Of a stretch of 64,000 nt of DNA, positions 42,558-54,053 are shown piece after piece. Source of the stretch: Coxiella endosymbiont of Amblyomma sculptum (GTDB lineage: Bacteria; Pseudomonadota; Gammaproteobacteria; Coxiellales; Coxiellaceae); the NCBI RefSeq assembly GCF_009883795.1, contig NZ_CP033868.1, positions 1-64,000 of the forward strand, read 5' to 3'. Numbering within the stretch: the stretch's first letter is position 1; every line of letters starts with the position of its first letter. The notes beneath the pieces were generated by a model, which saw only the letters and a program-made list of their open reading frames with translations, had not been told where the DNA came from and did no database searches. Position numbers and translations under genes: made by a program.

Positions 42558-43631
42558 TCAAAGAGTCCGAATCTCAGGGATGAGTACGGTATTTTTGTAC
42601 CGTCTTGCCATTTTTTCAAGCGAAATCACTTTGATCTTATCAGCTTGTCCTGCAGAACCGAACTCCTCATAACGCATTTTGCATATAGACTTCATTGCTT
42701 TGAGTGCTTCACTAAGGTATTTTCTCGGATCAAACTGAGAAGGGTTTTGAGCTAAGTAACGACGAACTGCTCCTGTAGTAGCCAACCTCAAGTCCGTATC
42801 GATATTGATTTTTCGAACACCATAGCGAATGCTTTCCTGAATTTCTCCAATAGGTACACCATAAGCTGTAGGAATTTTTCCTCCATATTCATTAATTATC
42901 CTAAGCCATTCTTGTGGAACCGAAGAGGATCCATGCATTACCAAATGGGTATTGGGTAGTTGTTCGTGAATAGCTCTGATTCTGTCGATAACCAGTACTG
43001 TGCCTTTTTTGGGAATTTTTGAGAATTTATAGGCACCGTGACTAGTACCGACAGCGATAGCTAACGCGTCTACCTCAGTTCTTCTGACAAAATCAGCAGC
43101 CTGTTTGGGATCTGTTAGTATTTGTTCACGTGATAACTTCCCTTCAGCTCCAGACCCATCTTCTTTACTTGACCTTAGTGTTTCCAAAGAACCCAAACAA
43201 CCGAGTTCTCCTTCTACAGAAACTCCGCAAGCATGTGCCATATATGAGACCAATGTTGTTACTAAAACATTATATTCGTAATCTGATGGAGTTTTTTGAT
43301 CTTCAAGTAGAGAACCATCCATCATTACCGATGTAAAACCCATTTGTATGGATTGTTGGCATATTTTTGGAGAAACTCCGTGATCTTGATGTATACAAAT
43401 GGGGATATGTGGCCATTCTTCAGTTGCGGCAAGAATGAGTGCACGGACAAACTGGAAACCAGCATATCGACGCGCACCTGAAGAAGCCTGAATAATAACA
43501 GGACTTTTTGTTTCGTCAGCCATTTCCATAACCGCACGTATTTGTTCCAAATTGTTGATATTAAACGCCGGAACACCATATTCATATTCGGCAGCGTGAT
43601 CTAATAATTGACGTAGCGTAATAAGTGCCAT
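42558..43631 (-). CDS. fba: Fructose-bisphosphate aldolase, class II (Calvin-cycle subtype)
   Basis: Zinc-dependent aldolase of glycolysis/gluconeogenesis. Metal ligands are in [10 protein letters not shown], in GTSHGAYKF and in [33 protein letters not shown] is typical of the CbbA-like subgroup. 357 residues with a strong AGGAG site 5 bases before the ATG. Last gene of tkt-gapA-pgk-pyk-fba. Confidence 0.96.
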   Translation of the reverse strand: MALITLRQLLDHAAEYEYGVPAFNINNLEQIRAVMEMADETKSPVIIQASSGARRYAGFQFVRALILAATEEWPHIPICIHQDHGVSPKICQQSIQMGFTSVMMDGSLLEDQKTPSDYEYNVLVTTLVSYMAHACGVSVEGELGCLGSLETLRSSKEDGSGAEGKLSREQILTDPKQAADFVRRTEVDALAIAVGTSHGAYKFSKIPKKGTVLVIDRIRAIHEQLPNTHLVMHGSSSVPQEWLRIINEYGGKIPTAYGVPIGEIQESIRYGVRKINIDTDLRLATTGAVRRYLAQNPSQFDPRKYLSEALKAMKSICKMRYEEFGSAGQADKIKVISLEKMARRYKNTVLIPEIRTL

Positions 43632-43647
43632 AGGATCTCCTCTTGCT

Positions 43648-45105
43648 TTAAACTACTTTTCCAACGATCAAAATTTTCATGGCGTTCGATCCTCCACCTA
43701 CACCCATATAATCACCTTTAGTCAGTATTACTAAATCTTCGTGATTTAATAATCCTTGTGCCTTCATAATTTCTATAGCCTTGATATTGACTTTTTCTCG
43801 ACTGTGTTGAGTTGGATCGAATTTAATGGGATAAACTCCACGGTACAATGTCATTCGACCCAAAGATTTGTCAAAACGACTCAAACCATATACAGGAATT
43901 GCTGTACGAATACGTGACATCCACAGAGGCGTAATCCCTGATTCTGTCAAAGCTACAATCGCTCTAATATTCAAATGATTGGCTGTATACATGGTAGCCA
44001 TGGCGATGGCTTCGTCGATTCGTTTAAACCGCCATTCTGCACGATGACGAGAAATGCGCGAACGGGGTTGCAATTCAGAAGCTATGCAAATTCTGGCCAT
44101 AGCGCTGACGGTCAACACCGGATAATCACCTATTGCCGTTTCGGACGATAACATAACGGCATCTACATTGTCCAAGACAGCATTGGCTACGTCAGAAACT
44201 TCAGCGCGATTAGGCACTGAAGTGTGAATCATCGATTCCATCATTTGTGTGGCAATAATAACTGGTTTATCAAGAGAACGAGCTCGATGAATAATATCTT
44301 TTTGAACCAAGGGTACTTGAGCATCACCAATCTCAATAGCCAAATCACCTCGAGCAACCATAACACCGTCACTTGCTTCAATGATGCTATCGATATTTTT
44401 CACGGCTTCGGAGCGTTCAATTTTAGCGATGATGCCCATTTCTCCTCTATAGCGTCGGACCAAGCATCTAGCTTTGATGATATCTTCCGAATCTCGAGGA
44501 AAAGAAATGGCCATATAATCTACGTTGAGATTAATTGCAAATTTCAAATCGTCAATGTCTTTTTTAGTTAGCGACTGCGCTGAGAGACCCCCCCCCAAAC
44601 GATTAATTCCTTTATGGTCAGATAATTCTCCTCCTGTTGCTACCAGACAAATAATTTTCCTTCCTACAACATATTGGACAAACAATTTGATACGTCCATC
44701 ATCCAGCAATAATGTGTCTCCAGTTTTTACATCCTGCGGCAAATTTTTGTAATCAACTCCTACCGCTTCTTCCGCTCCTTCTTTGGAAGGCAAATCCGCG
44801 TCTAGAACGAATTTAGCACCTTTTTGTAATTGTATTTTTCCTAATTTAAAACTTGATATACGAATTTTAGGTCCTTGTAAATCCGCCAAAACTCCAATTA
44901 CCCGTTCTTTTTGTTTAGCTATCTCACGCACCATAGCAATCCGTTTTTTGTGGTTTTCGTAAGAATTATGAGAAAAATTTAATCGAACGATATCAACACC
45001 CGCATCGATTACTTCTTTTAAAATTAAGAAGTCATCTGTTGCGGGACCCAAAGTTGCGATAATCTTTGTGCGGCGCGACATACGCTGGATATTGCTTTTC
45101 GTCAT
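43648..45105 (-). CDS. pyk: Pyruvate kinase
   Basis: Final step of glycolysis. [14 protein letters not shown] at the N-terminus, [21 protein letters not shown], the active-site segment [25 protein letters not shown] and ATQMMESMI. 485 residues. Codons for the GGG of [10 protein letters not shown] form an uninterrupted run of nine G on the coding strand (44588-44596), a potential slippage site. The start overlaps the pgk stop by four bases. Confidence 0.97.
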   Translation of the reverse strand: MTKSNIQRMSRRTKIIATLGPATDDFLILKEVIDAGVDIVRLNFSHNSYENHKKRIAMVREIAKQKERVIGVLADLQGPKIRISSFKLGKIQLQKGAKFVLDADLPSKEGAEEAVGVDYKNLPQDVKTGDTLLLDDGRIKLFVQYVVGRKIICLVATGGELSDHKGINRLGGGLSAQSLTKKDIDDLKFAINLNVDYMAISFPRDSEDIIKARCLVRRYRGEMGIIAKIERSEAVKNIDSIIEASDGVMVARGDLAIEIGDAQVPLVQKDIIHRARSLDKPVIIATQMMESMIHTSVPNRAEVSDVANAVLDNVDAVMLSSETAIGDYPVLTVSAMARICIASELQPRSRISRHRAEWRFKRIDEAIAMATMYTANHLNIRAIVALTESGITPLWMSRIRTAIPVYGLSRFDKSLGRMTLYRGVYPIKFDPTQHSREKVNIKAIEIMKAQGLLNHEDLVILTKGDYMGVGGGSNAMKILIVGKVV

Positions 45106-46301
45106 AAAACTTTTGCTTGTTGCATTAAAACCTCAATTATAGGGAAAGTTTTTCCGTCTAAAAATTCTAAAAAGGCACCACCACCGGTACTGGTGTAAGA
45201 AATTCGATCGGCAAGTTTAAATTTATATAAAGCAGACAAAGTGTCTCCACCTCCAGCTACAGAAAAGGCGTCGCTATCGGCAATTGCGTTTGCCAATTTT
45301 CGTGTACCTTGACTGAAATCTCTAATTTCAAAAACACCAACAGGGCCGTTCCACACTATAGAACCAGCTTTAGCTATCAGACGAGTGTAACGCTCTGAAG
45401 TTTTCGGCCCTATATCAAAAATGGACTCGCTATTGGAAATTTTATCAACTGCCTTAACTGTTGGTACCACATTACTTCTATTTCTAGAACTCGGATGTGT
45501 AACAACAACATCCACCGGAAGAAAAACAGAAACATTTTTTTCTTTTGCTGTCATCAAAAATTGACGAGCGCGATCCAAACAACTATCTTCGCACAAAGAT
45601 TTTCCAACAGAATAACCTGTTGACTTTAAGAAAGTGTTCGCAATTCCTCCCCCTACAATTAATTGATCAGTTGTGCACAATAAACTATTTAGCAAGTGGA
45701 TTTTAGAAGAAATTTTAGCACCACCTAAAATAGCCACTAGAGGTTTTTTTAGATTATGCACTACGCGAGATAGAGTTTTAATTTCGGAAATAAACAAAGG
45801 GCCTGCGCAAGCTGTCGGAGCGTATTTTGCAATCCCCACTGTAGAAGCCTGTACACGATGAGCTGTCGCAAAAGCATCCATAATAAAGACATCACACAGT
45901 TTTGCCATAATTCGAGATAAACTTGGATCGTTTCTGCTTTCACCAATGTTGAATCTGACATTTTCACACAACACAACAGTTCCTAATTCTAAAGGAATGC
46001 CTTCTAGCCAATTTGCAATAAGAGGGATTTTCTGTTTTAATTTTTTACTCAATGTTTCCGCTATAGGTGCCAATGAAAGTGAGAAATCAAATCTTCCTTC
46101 CTCTGGTCTGCCTAAATGGGATAAAATTATCACCTGTATGCTCTTCTTAAGAGCTTTTTGGATAGTAGGTATTGCTCGAACAATTTTTTCGGTATGAACA
46201 ATTTTTCCGTTTACCATCGGGACGTTAAAATCCTCTCGGAGAAGAACGCGTCTACCACTCAGATTAATATCTGACATTGACAAAAAGGGCAATTTCTTCA
46301 T
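45102..46301 (-). CDS. pgk: Phosphoglycerate kinase
   Basis: ATP-generating glycolytic enzyme. [16 protein letters not shown] at the N-terminus, [55 protein letters not shown] and the nucleotide-binding GGGDTLSAL. 399 residues. Overlaps both neighbours by four bases. Confidence 0.98.
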   Translation of the reverse strand: MKKLPFLSMSDINLSGRRVLLREDFNVPMVNGKIVHTEKIVRAIPTIQKALKKSIQVIILSHLGRPEEGRFDFSLSLAPIAETLSKKLKQKIPLIANWLEGIPLELGTVVLCENVRFNIGESRNDPSLSRIMAKLCDVFIMDAFATAHRVQASTVGIAKYAPTACAGPLFISEIKTLSRVVHNLKKPLVAILGGAKISSKIHLLNSLLCTTDQLIVGGGIANTFLKSTGYSVGKSLCEDSCLDRARQFLMTAKEKNVSVFLPVDVVVTHPSSRNRSNVVPTVKAVDKISNSESIFDIGPKTSERYTRLIAKAGSIVWNGPVGVFEIRDFSQGTRKLANAIADSDAFSVAGGGDTLSALYKFKLADRISYTSTGGGAFLEFLDGKTFPIIEVLMQQAKVL

Positions 46302-47308
46302 TTCATCAACAAAGCATTTGCGACATCCAACATACGGTTAGAGAATCCCCACTCGTTATCGTACCAAGCAACAATTTTTACTAATCCATCGATTATTCGT
46401 GTTTGCCCTGCATCAAACACCGACGAATGAGAATCGTGGTTGAAATCAACAGAAACAAGTGGTTTTTCATTGTAACCAAGAATACCTTGCATTTTACCAT
46501 TAGAGGCTTCTTTTATAATGGAGTTAACTATAGGAATGTCCACTGTTTTTTTAGCGTCAAAAGTAAAATCAATCATAGAAACGTTAGCCGTAGGTACTCG
46601 GACAGAATATCCATCTAATTTTCCAACTAGGTCTGGTAACACCAATTCAACAGCTGCGGTAGCGCCAGTACTAGTAGGAATCATTGATTGTGCAGCCGCT
46701 CGTGTTCGGTGTAGATCTTTATGGTAGCTGTCGGTAAGATTTTGATCGTTAGTGTACGAATGGATGGTTACCATCAACCCACATTTAATTCCAATTTTAT
46801 CATTCAATACCATTACCAATGGAGCTAAACAGTTTGTTGTGCACGAAGCATTAGAAACAATCTCGTCTTTTTCAGTGAGAAGATTATCATTCACACCAAA
46901 TACAATGGTTTTTACACAGCTCCCAGCTGGAGCAGAAATTAAAACTTTTTTCGCTCCAGATTTTAAATGCGCCTCAGCTTTTTCCTTACTGGTGAACAAT
47001 CCTGTACATTCAAGTACTATATCTATATCAAGTTCTTTCCAAGGTAAAACTTTTGGATTTTTTATTGATAGCGCTTTAATTCTATCTCCGTTAACAGTTA
47101 TCGATTTTCCTTTATCGACAATACTAATATCGAATGGAAACCGTCCGTGCACTGAATCATATTTAATTAAATGGGCGTTAGTGTTGACGTCTCCTAAATC
47201 GTTAATGGCAATTATCTTGAAATTATAGTGTTTTTTTGATTCGTAAAAAGCTCTTAAAATATTTCGACCAATCCGGCCAAAACCATTAATAGCAATTTTG
47301 TATAGCAT
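46298..47308 (-). CDS. gapA: Glyceraldehyde-3-phosphate dehydrogenase
   Basis: Phosphorylating GAPDH. NAD-binding [15 protein letters not shown] at the N-terminus, catalytic Cys in [14 protein letters not shown], and the C-terminal [14 protein letters not shown]. 336 residues. Its ribosome-binding site (GAGGGGAG) lies inside the end of tkt, one base upstream of the junction, so the cluster is tightly packed. Confidence 0.97.
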   Translation of the reverse strand: MLYKIAINGFGRIGRNILRAFYESKKHYNFKIIAINDLGDVNTNAHLIKYDSVHGRFPFDISIVDKGKSITVNGDRIKALSIKNPKVLPWKELDIDIVLECTGLFTSKEKAEAHLKSGAKKVLISAPAGSCVKTIVFGVNDNLLTEKDEIVSNASCTTNCLAPLVMVLNDKIGIKCGLMVTIHSYTNDQNLTDSYHKDLHRTRAAAQSMIPTSTGATAAVELVLPDLVGKLDGYSVRVPTANVSMIDFTFDAKKTVDIPIVNSIIKEASNGKMQGILGYNEKPLVSVDFNHDSHSSVFDAGQTRIIDGLVKIVAWYDNEWGFSNRMLDVANALLMK

Positions 47309-47309
47309 G

Positions 47310-49325
47310 CTATCTCCCCTCGATTTTATTTTCTTTAAAAAATTCTGTTATTGTATCAATAATCCGTTCTCTGGTGAATGCATATTCGCGGTATACTATT
47401 TGAGAAGGTGCTGAAATGCCAAATTGATCAATCCCAATCACTTTGCCTTTGCATCCAACAAACTGATACCAGTAGTCTGGATGGGCGGCTTCGATGGCGA
47501 TACGATTAGTTACATGCGAAGGCAAAACCAATTCTCGATAATCAACTTTCTGATTTTTAAAAATTTCGCAACAAGGCATAGACACAACTCGTACTGAAAT
47601 ATCTTTTTCTAAACTTGTCGCGACTTCGGTAGCGAGCATTACCTCTGAACCTGTAGCTATCAAGATAACTTGAGGTGGTTGTTCTTTTGCTTCTTGTAGT
47701 ATATATCCACCTCTTGCAATCAATTCTACATGTTTTTTGTTGTGCTTTTGTTGACCGATTTTCTGACGAGTCAACAAAAGACAATTGGGTCCGTAGGAAG
47801 CAATCATTTCCCGCCAAGCCACTGCAGTTTCAATGCCGTCGCAAGGGCGCCATACACGCAAATTTGGTATCATTCTCAAAGAAGGCAATTGCTCAATTGG
47901 CTGGTGTGTAGGACCATCTTCTCCTAGTCCAATAGAATCGTGAGAATAGACAAAAATAGCATGTACTTTATTGAGGGCCGCCATGCGTACAGCATTTCGT
48001 GCATAATCCGAGAAAGTCAGAAAAGTTCCGCAAAAAGGAATAAAACCACTGTGCAACGCAATACCGTTTGCTATAGATGTCATTGCGAATTCTCGTACGC
48101 CGTATTCAATATAATTTCCTTGGCGATTTTCTTGACTCAGGACAGTTGCGTTTATCCATTTTGTACAGTTTGATTCCGAAAGATCGGAAGATCCGCCAAT
48201 TAATTCAGGTAACAAAGGCGCAATAGTGTTCAAACACTGTAGAGAAAGTCTACGCGTAGCGCTGTCCTTTTTCAATTTCTCTGTATCTGAAATAAATTCT
48301 TCCATTGCTTTGGTATAGCTTCTGGATAGTGTTTTCTTTTTTCGCCGCAAAAATTCTCCTGCCAATTCGGGATAACGTTTTTTATAATTTACAAACAGTC
48401 GATTCCATTGAGTTTCCCGTTCTTTCCCTTTTTCTCTTGCATCCCATGCAATGTAAATTTCCTGAGGAATTTCGAAAGGAGGATAAGGCCAATTTAGAAT
48501 TTTTCGAGTATTAACAATCTCCTCAGATCCTAAAGGAGTCCCATGTATCGTCGATTTTCCTGCTAAAGTAGGGGAACCATAACCAATAATAGTTTTGCAA
48601 CAGATGAGAGTTGGTTTGGTAGTCTCATTTTTTGCAGCAATGATAGCTCGAGAAATAGCTCTGTGATCATGTCCGTCCACATACGGTATTACCTGCCATT
48701 GATAAGATTCGAAGCGTTTTGGAGTATCGTCAGTAAACCATCCTTGTACATCCCCATCAATAGAAATTCCGTTATCATCATAAAAAACAATCAGTTTTCC
48801 TAGACCTAAAGTTCCTGCTAACGAACAAGATTCGTGAGAAATACCTTCCATAAGATCTCCATCACTTACAAAAACGTAAGTGTAATGGTCTACAATCGAA
48901 AAATGCTCACGATTGAAAGTTTTGGCCATAATCTGTTCGGCGATTGCCATCCCAACGCCATTAGCTAAACCTTGCCCTAACGGTCCTGTTGTTGCTTCGA
49001 TACCTGGTGTGCGTGTAATTTCGGGATGTCCCGGAGTGCGCGAATGAAATTGACGAAAATTTTTTAGGTCTTCAATTGTCACATCAAATCCAGTCAAGTG
49101 TAGAAGCGCATACTGCAACATAGCTCCGTGACCATTAGACAGAATGAACCGATCGCGATCGATCCACTGAGGATTAGAAGGATTAAAACTTAAAAAATCA
49201 CGCCACAAGACTTCAGCGATGTCTGCCATTCCCATAGGCATTCCCGGATGACCTGAATTGGCTCTTTCTACAGCATCCATTGTCAATACTCGGATTGCAT
49301 TAGCACATTCTTGTCGAGACGGCAT
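47310..49325 (-). CDS. tkt: Transketolase
   Basis: ThDP-dependent two-carbon transfer in the non-oxidative pentose phosphate pathway. [16 protein letters not shown] at the start, the ThDP motif [20 protein letters not shown], and the pyrimidine-domain segment [17 protein letters not shown]. 671 residues. First gene of the tkt-gapA-pgk-pyk-fba run, divergent from glmS. Confidence 0.97.
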   Translation of the reverse strand: MPSRQECANAIRVLTMDAVERANSGHPGMPMGMADIAEVLWRDFLSFNPSNPQWIDRDRFILSNGHGAMLQYALLHLTGFDVTIEDLKNFRQFHSRTPGHPEITRTPGIEATTGPLGQGLANGVGMAIAEQIMAKTFNREHFSIVDHYTYVFVSDGDLMEGISHESCSLAGTLGLGKLIVFYDDNGISIDGDVQGWFTDDTPKRFESYQWQVIPYVDGHDHRAISRAIIAAKNETTKPTLICCKTIIGYGSPTLAGKSTIHGTPLGSEEIVNTRKILNWPYPPFEIPQEIYIAWDAREKGKERETQWNRLFVNYKKRYPELAGEFLRRKKKTLSRSYTKAMEEFISDTEKLKKDSATRRLSLQCLNTIAPLLPELIGGSSDLSESNCTKWINATVLSQENRQGNYIEYGVREFAMTSIANGIALHSGFIPFCGTFLTFSDYARNAVRMAALNKVHAIFVYSHDSIGLGEDGPTHQPIEQLPSLRMIPNLRVWRPCDGIETAVAWREMIASYGPNCLLLTRQKIGQQKHNKKHVELIARGGYILQEAKEQPPQVILIATGSEVMLATEVATSLEKDISVRVVSMPCCEIFKNQKVDYRELVLPSHVTNRIAIEAAHPDYWYQFVGCKGKVIGIDQFGISAPSQIVYREYAFTRERIIDTITEFFKENKIEGR

Positions 49326-49644
49326 AAAAATTCTACTTTAAAGTGGCGCTTTTTATTAGTTATTGGAATACGGATAATAACGTGTCCAAAGAAATCGTGC
49401 AATTGTTGCATTTAAACGAAACTGTGCGATTGATATAGAAAAAATAATGCGTAAACCATTTTATTTTCACTGTGTACTAGACATTACCAAACTAAAAAAA
49501 TGGATATAGTTTGAGCTCTCGAAACAATTTTTAATTTGCGTATTTTTTCTTGTCTTTTTTATTTCTTTTCTCATTATTCTTAGAATGGAGGTATAATTGC
49601 TCCTATTCGGAAATAGACGAAATAGTAAGGATGGAAAAGAATAT
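49326..49644. other. Divergent intergenic region between tkt and glmS
   Basis: About 320 AT-rich bases that should hold promoters for both genes. On the plus strand a perfect TATAAT lies near the glmS end (listed separately). I see no other feature. Confidence 0.6.
49592..49597 (+). promoter_or_regulatory. Candidate -10 element for glmS
   Basis: Perfect TATAAT about 48 bases upstream of the glmS ATG; no strong -35 at normal spacing. It would put the transcript start near 49604, which rules out translation from the upstream TTG at 49597. Confidence 0.45.
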
Positions 49645-51480
49645 ATGTGTGGTATTGTAGGAGCTGTCGCTCGACGTCACGTAGAGAATGTTTTATTACA
49701 AGGTTTGTATTGTTTGGAGTACCGTGGTTATGATTCTGCCGGAATTGCCGTTTTCAATAAGGAAAGTTATAAAATTCAAATAGTACGTGTTAAAGGAAAA
49801 GTTCGAACGCTTGCTACTAAGTTGGAACAAAATCCTATCAAAGGATACATAGGTATCGCGCATACCCGCTGGGCAACTCATGGAAAACCTACAGAAAAAA
49901 ACGCTCATCCTCTTTGTTCAGAAAATGTAATTTCTATCGTACATAATGGAATTATTGAAAACCACAGATTACTCCGAAAAAGGCTAATAGAGTCGGGTTA
50001 CACATTTAAAACGGAAACTGATACAGAGGTGATCGTCCATTTGATTAACTACTACAGAAAAATGAAGAGAGAATTTTTGCAAGCTATTCTGCAAGTTATT
50101 CAAGAATTAAAAGGAGTTTATGCTTTGGCTATCATTTCTACTATAAAACCTGAAGTTTTGTACGCGGTGTGTTATGGAAGTCCTCTAGTCGTTGGTTTGG
50201 GTGTCGATGAACATTTTATTGCCTCAGATGTTACTGCTTTGCCTCCAACAACTCAGAAATTCATCTATTTAGAAGCAGGAGACATTGCTCAAATTGAAAT
50301 TGATGCTGTTTCTATCTACGACCAATCTGGACAATCAGTTGTACGACCCTCTCAGTTCCTAAAAACCAATTGTAGTGTGCTGAAAAAAGGAAAATTCTGT
50401 CATTTTATGAAAAAGGAAATTTTCGAACAACCTAAAGGTATTTTGGATACAATTTCTGAGCATCTAGCGCAGAAAAACTTAACAATCTTGAACAGTTTCG
50501 GCCATAAAGCTGAATCTATTTTCAGAAAAACAGAACGCCTTAAAATTATTGCGTGTGGTACCAGTTTTCATGCTGCTTTAGTCGGTTGTTATTGGTTGGA
50601 GTCTTTATCCGGTATTCCTTGCCAAGCAGAAATTGCTAGCGAAAACAGGTATCGTAAAGTAGTGGTTGAGCCTAATACTCTATACATTGTTATTTCTCAA
50701 TCAGGAGAAACAGCTGATACATTGGCGGCGCTGCGTAAAGCGAAAAAATTGGGATATATAGCAACTTTAGGTATTTGCAATACTCCAGATAGCACTATAG
50801 CTCGTGAATCTGATTTGGTTTTTCTCACTCGAGCAGGAACCGAAGTTGGTGTCGCTGCCACGAAAACTTTTACTACACAATTAGTTTCTTTGCTACTGCT
50901 GAGTGTTTTATTTCAGCGTACAAATAGAGACAATCGGAACACTATCCTTACTCATCTACAAAATTTGCCGAATCTTTTACAAAAGATACTTAATTTAGAT
51001 ACTTCTATCAAGAATCTATCAAAGCGGCTGGTAGATAAACAATACGCTTTATTTCTGGGTCGCGGTGCACTTTTCCCGATTGCTTTAGAAGGTGCTTTGA
51101 AACTAAAAGAAGTTTCTTACATGCACGCGGAAGCTTATCCTGCAGGAGAATTAAAACATGGTCCACTAGCTCTGGTCGATAAAGATATACCGGTTATTGT
51201 TATTGCTTCTAATAATTATTTATTAGAAAAGTTAGAATCCAATATGCAAGAAGTCCAAGCAAGAGGAGGCGAATTGTTTGTTTTTATGGACGAAAATATC
51301 TCTTGGGAATGTAAAAAGGACGATAATTTTTTATCTGTTCGCATGCCTAGTATGGCCGATATTATTTCTCCAATCGCCTATGTTGTACCTCTGCAATTAT
51401 TAGCCTATTACGTAGCAGTCTTAAAAGGTACTGATGTTGACCAACCGCGTAATTTGGCAAAATCCGTTACTGTAGAATAG
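49645..51480 (+). CDS. glmS: Glutamine-fructose-6-phosphate aminotransferase
   Basis: Makes glucosamine-6-phosphate for cell-wall precursors. The N-terminal glutaminase must begin Met-Cys, so the ATG at 49645 (MCGIVGAV) is used although the frame is open from 49597. LEYRGYDSAG and HTRWATHGKP follow; two SIS isomerase domains carry ACGTSFHAA, SQSGETADTLAAL and AYPAGELKHGPLAL; the C-terminus DQPRNLAKSVTVE is exact. 611 residues. An AAGGATGG precedes the start. No glmS ribozyme is evident in the leader. Confidence 0.97.
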   Translation: MCGIVGAVARRHVENVLLQGLYCLEYRGYDSAGIAVFNKESYKIQIVRVKGKVRTLATKLEQNPIKGYIGIAHTRWATHGKPTEKNAHPLCSENVISIVHNGIIENHRLLRKRLIESGYTFKTETDTEVIVHLINYYRKMKREFLQAILQVIQELKGVYALAIISTIKPEVLYAVCYGSPLVVGLGVDEHFIASDVTALPPTTQKFIYLEAGDIAQIEIDAVSIYDQSGQSVVRPSQFLKTNCSVLKKGKFCHFMKKEIFEQPKGILDTISEHLAQKNLTILNSFGHKAESIFRKTERLKIIACGTSFHAALVGCYWLESLSGIPCQAEIASENRYRKVVVEPNTLYIVISQSGETADTLAALRKAKKLGYIATLGICNTPDSTIARESDLVFLTRAGTEVGVAATKTFTTQLVSLLLLSVLFQRTNRDNRNTILTHLQNLPNLLQKILNLDTSIKNLSKRLVDKQYALFLGRGALFPIALEGALKLKEVSYMHAEAYPAGELKHGPLALVDKDIPVIVIASNNYLLEKLESNMQEVQARGGELFVFMDENISWECKKDDNFLSVRMPSMADIISPIAYVVPLQLLAYYVAVLKGTDVDQPRNLAKSVTVE

Positions 51481-51667
51481 CAAACACATATCTTTGTCCA
51501 AAAAACCTTTCTTCCAAAAAGATCGATTAAAAACCTTTGCATCTTTTTTTTGTATTGATAAATTTCTTAAACAAGACAAATTTGGACTCGAATTTGTGTT
51601 TGTCACCAAAATAACCGGTTACGCTCGTTTAGCAACAAAAATTGGGGAGTTCGATTTAAAATCCTAA

Positions 51668-52801
51668 CTAATAACTTGTCAACGAAGAATCGATATAATG
51701 GATCCAAGAAAGGATACCCCCGTACAGACTAGATACTCGACTAAATCCGTTAGATTTTAAAAATTGCGCAGCAGAGCGACTGCGCCGTCCGGATTTGCAA
51801 TAGCAGACGATGAATTTATCTCTCGGTAGAATTTCTAAAGATGTGTTCAGTCTATGTAGTGGAATATGTAGACCACCAATATGACAAATAGCTCTCTCAT
51901 AAGATTCACGTACATCAACTAACAAAATATCTGATTGGAGTCTTTCTAACCACTGAAACAGTTTTTTAGCTTCTACTTCTTGAATTTGTGTTTGTACTTT
52001 GTTCTTCCCTTCCAGGGAAGACTTATTAGAACGAGATTTGCTGGGTGTTTTATTCTTCGAACAACAAAAACATTGGGAATTTTTAGGTATCAAGAATTCT
52101 TTCGTTTTCATAGATGAGACATCAATAGTCAGTAATCGCCCTGATAGTACTTCTTCTTTTTCCAGTAGAATTTTTATAGCTTCTGTAGCCTGGATACACC
52201 CTAAAATTCCTGTCACTGTTCCTAAAACCCCGTATGTACAATTGTTACTGGAAGTTTCCTCTGGTAAAAAAGGATTTTCGTATAAGCAGTTGTAGCAGGG
52301 GCCGTCTCGATAATTGAAAACACTACATTGACCTTGGAACTGATAGACACTCGCAAAAATCAAAGGCTTTTTGCGCTGAACACAAATGTTGTTTACTAGA
52401 TGGCGCGTACGATTGTTGTCTGTGCAATCAATGACAATTTCAAAATCGTGCACTATTTTTTCTATATTATCCCTTCCTAATGAGGAAGAATAAGCAATTA
52501 TTTGTAGCGAGGGATTAAACCGATTAAGGTAGCGTTTTGCCTGGACCGCCTTATTTTTTCCGATATCATCAGGAGTGAAAATTACTTGGCGCTGTAAGTT
52601 TGAAATTTCTATTTGATCGTTATCAACAATACCTAAGGTACCGATGCCTGTTGCTGCCAAATATTGCAATACAGGAACACCTAGTCCTCCTGCACCTACG
52701 CAGAGAACACAGGCGTTAAAGAGGCGAACCTGTCCTTCCTTACCGATTAACGGTAGACTGCAAGCGTATCGTTGGGCATCATCAATCGGAATTAGTTTCA
52801 T
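51668..52801 (-). CDS. E1-like adenylyltransferase fused to a rhodanese domain (MoeB/ThiF-MOCS3-like)
   Basis: N-terminal ThiF/MoeB domain: LCVGAGGLGVPVLQYLAATGIGTLGIVDND with the ATP-binding loop, ISNLQRQVIF, DCTDNN, a cysteine in NNCTYGVLG, and zinc cysteine pairs CYNC and CFCC. After a polar K/S-rich linker (about residues 255-290) comes a rhodanese domain with the active-site loop CYCKSGRRSRSA. This architecture activates ubiquitin-like sulfur carriers and supplies the sulfur. No carrier (ThiS, MoaD) is seen nearby, so the pathway (thiamine, molybdopterin or tRNA thiolation) is open. The start is the ATG at 52801 (MKLIPID); the frame extends to 52849. Confidence 0.9.
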   Translation of the reverse strand: MKLIPIDDAQRYACSLPLIGKEGQVRLFNACVLCVGAGGLGVPVLQYLAATGIGTLGIVDNDQIEISNLQRQVIFTPDDIGKNKAVQAKRYLNRFNPSLQIIAYSSSLGRDNIEKIVHDFEIVIDCTDNNRTRHLVNNICVQRKKPLIFASVYQFQGQCSVFNYRDGPCYNCLYENPFLPEETSSNNCTYGVLGTVTGILGCIQATEAIKILLEKEEVLSGRLLTIDVSSMKTKEFLIPKNSQCFCCSKNKTPSKSRSNKSSLEGKNKVQTQIQEVEAKKLFQWLERLQSDILLVDVRESYERAICHIGGLHIPLHRLNTSLEILPRDKFIVCYCKSGRRSRSAAQFLKSNGFSRVSSLYGGILSWIHYIDSSLTSY

Positions 52802-53171
52802 AAAGTATATAGGAATTACTTCTTTTTCAATTATTTCCCACTCTAACACATTATCGACAACGCTAAAAGAAAAGGAAAGTGCGGATTTCTTGTTATTCTT
52901 GTTAGTTCTTTGATTTTAAACACAATCAAGACTTTTATGCTGCACTTTTAGGTTTTCTCGAAAGACAAACGCTCTATTAAAAAGTAACATGGTGCGAATT
53001 ATTCATTCCGGATATGTGTATTTGTCCGGCTTACAAATTTATTTGTTTAGGTAGATAGTCAATGTTCGTTGATAGAAACCTCATAGATAGAAAATAAACA
53101 TTATTGTCCATCTTCATTCGGAAAGCATTTCTCTTCGAGTATTACTAGAAAATTGTTAGAAATTAGAATGT
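52802..53171. other. Gene-free region downstream of the truncated polA
   Basis: About 370 bases between the E1-like gene and the polA-derived nuclease gene. On the minus strand, directly after the nuclease stop, no frame resembling the 3'-5' exonuclease or polymerase domain of PolA is visible. Probably eroded DNA plus the E1-like gene promoter. Confidence 0.55.
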
Positions 53172-54053
53172 TTATAAGTGTCTTTCTGTAATTTCTGAAA
53201 TAATTTCTTCCATCCAAGATCTAAATTCGTACTTGGTAAACAACTTGATTAATCGTTCGTTGTCTTTAGATCTTAATTTCAAGTCTACCGGATTATTTTC
53301 TAAAGGCAAATCAGAAATTACCGTAACCAATTTTCGTATCAATGGCAATCTATGCGAATAGGCGCGAAAATTTTCTCCTGCTTTTCCTGTTATCTCATCG
53401 GCTTGTTTTTGAATATTTTCAAGAGACCCATATCTATTCAACCACTTAGCGGCGGTCCTTGGTCCTATTTTGGGAATATGTGGAATATTATCGACACTGT
53501 CACCAGTAAGATTTAAATAGTCAACAAATTTTTCTGGTGGTACACCAAATTTCTCTACAACTGTTCTAGGGTTTAAAAGACAACCTGTCATTGTATTGAT
53601 CAAGGTAATATGATTATTAACAATTTGCGCTAAGTCTTTATCTCCAGTAGAGATTAGAACAGTCAAACCTTCTTCAATAGCTTTTTTAGCCAAGGTAGCA
53701 ATAACATCATCAGCTTCATAACCGTCTTTAATAATTAACGGAAACCCAAGTGCTTTAATAATTTCAAACAAAGGTTGTATCTGTTGAGACAATTCACTAG
53801 GCATTGCTTTTCGATTTTTTTTATAGTCGTTGTAAAGATTATGGCGAAACGTTCTCCCTTTAGGATCAAATACTACAGCAATATACTCCGGTTGGTACTC
53901 CATTATCAATTTTCGCAGCATATTGACCACACCGTATATTGCTCCTGTCGTTTGTCTTTTTGTAGTAATTAATGGGGGGAGCGCATAATAAGCTCGAAAG
54001 AGATAAAACGAACCGTCTACAAGAATAAATAGGTTGGTAGTTTTTTTGTTCAT
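53172..54053 (-). CDS. polA: Stand-alone 5'-3' exonuclease (N-terminal domain of DNA polymerase I)
   Basis: 293 residues that match only the 5'-nuclease domain of PolA: LFILVDGSFYLFRAYYALPP, AVVFDPKGRTFRH, GYEADDVIATLA, ISTGDKDLAQIV, and the helix-hairpin-helix LTGDSVDNIPHIPKIGPRTAAKWL. It ends with LFTKYEFRSW, exactly where the E. coli domain gives way to the proofreading domain. The metal-binding aspartates are kept, so it can be active in RNA-primer removal. A polymerase-less polA of this size is known from Buchnera. It is too long and too PolA-like for Xni. Confidence 0.93.
   Translation of the reverse strand: MNKKTTNLFILVDGSFYLFRAYYALPPLITTKRQTTGAIYGVVNMLRKLIMEYQPEYIAVVFDPKGRTFRHNLYNDYKKNRKAMPSELSQQIQPLFEIIKALGFPLIIKDGYEADDVIATLAKKAIEEGLTVLISTGDKDLAQIVNNHITLINTMTGCLLNPRTVVEKFGVPPEKFVDYLNLTGDSVDNIPHIPKIGPRTAAKWLNRYGSLENIQKQADEITGKAGENFRAYSHRLPLIRKLVTVISDLPLENNPVDLKLRSKDNERLIKLFTKYEFRSWMEEIISEITERHL

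Noticed and set aside
46752-47228. 158-residue plus-strand frame opposite gapA
   Set aside because: No recognisable domain and fully antisense to conserved gapA; other such frames opposite pyk, efp and atpA were dismissed for the same reason.
49597-49644. glmS ribozyme or longer GlmS N-terminus from TTG 49597
   Set aside because: The glutaminase needs Cys right after Met, the TATAAT overlaps the TTG, and the 40-base leader is too short for the ribozyme.
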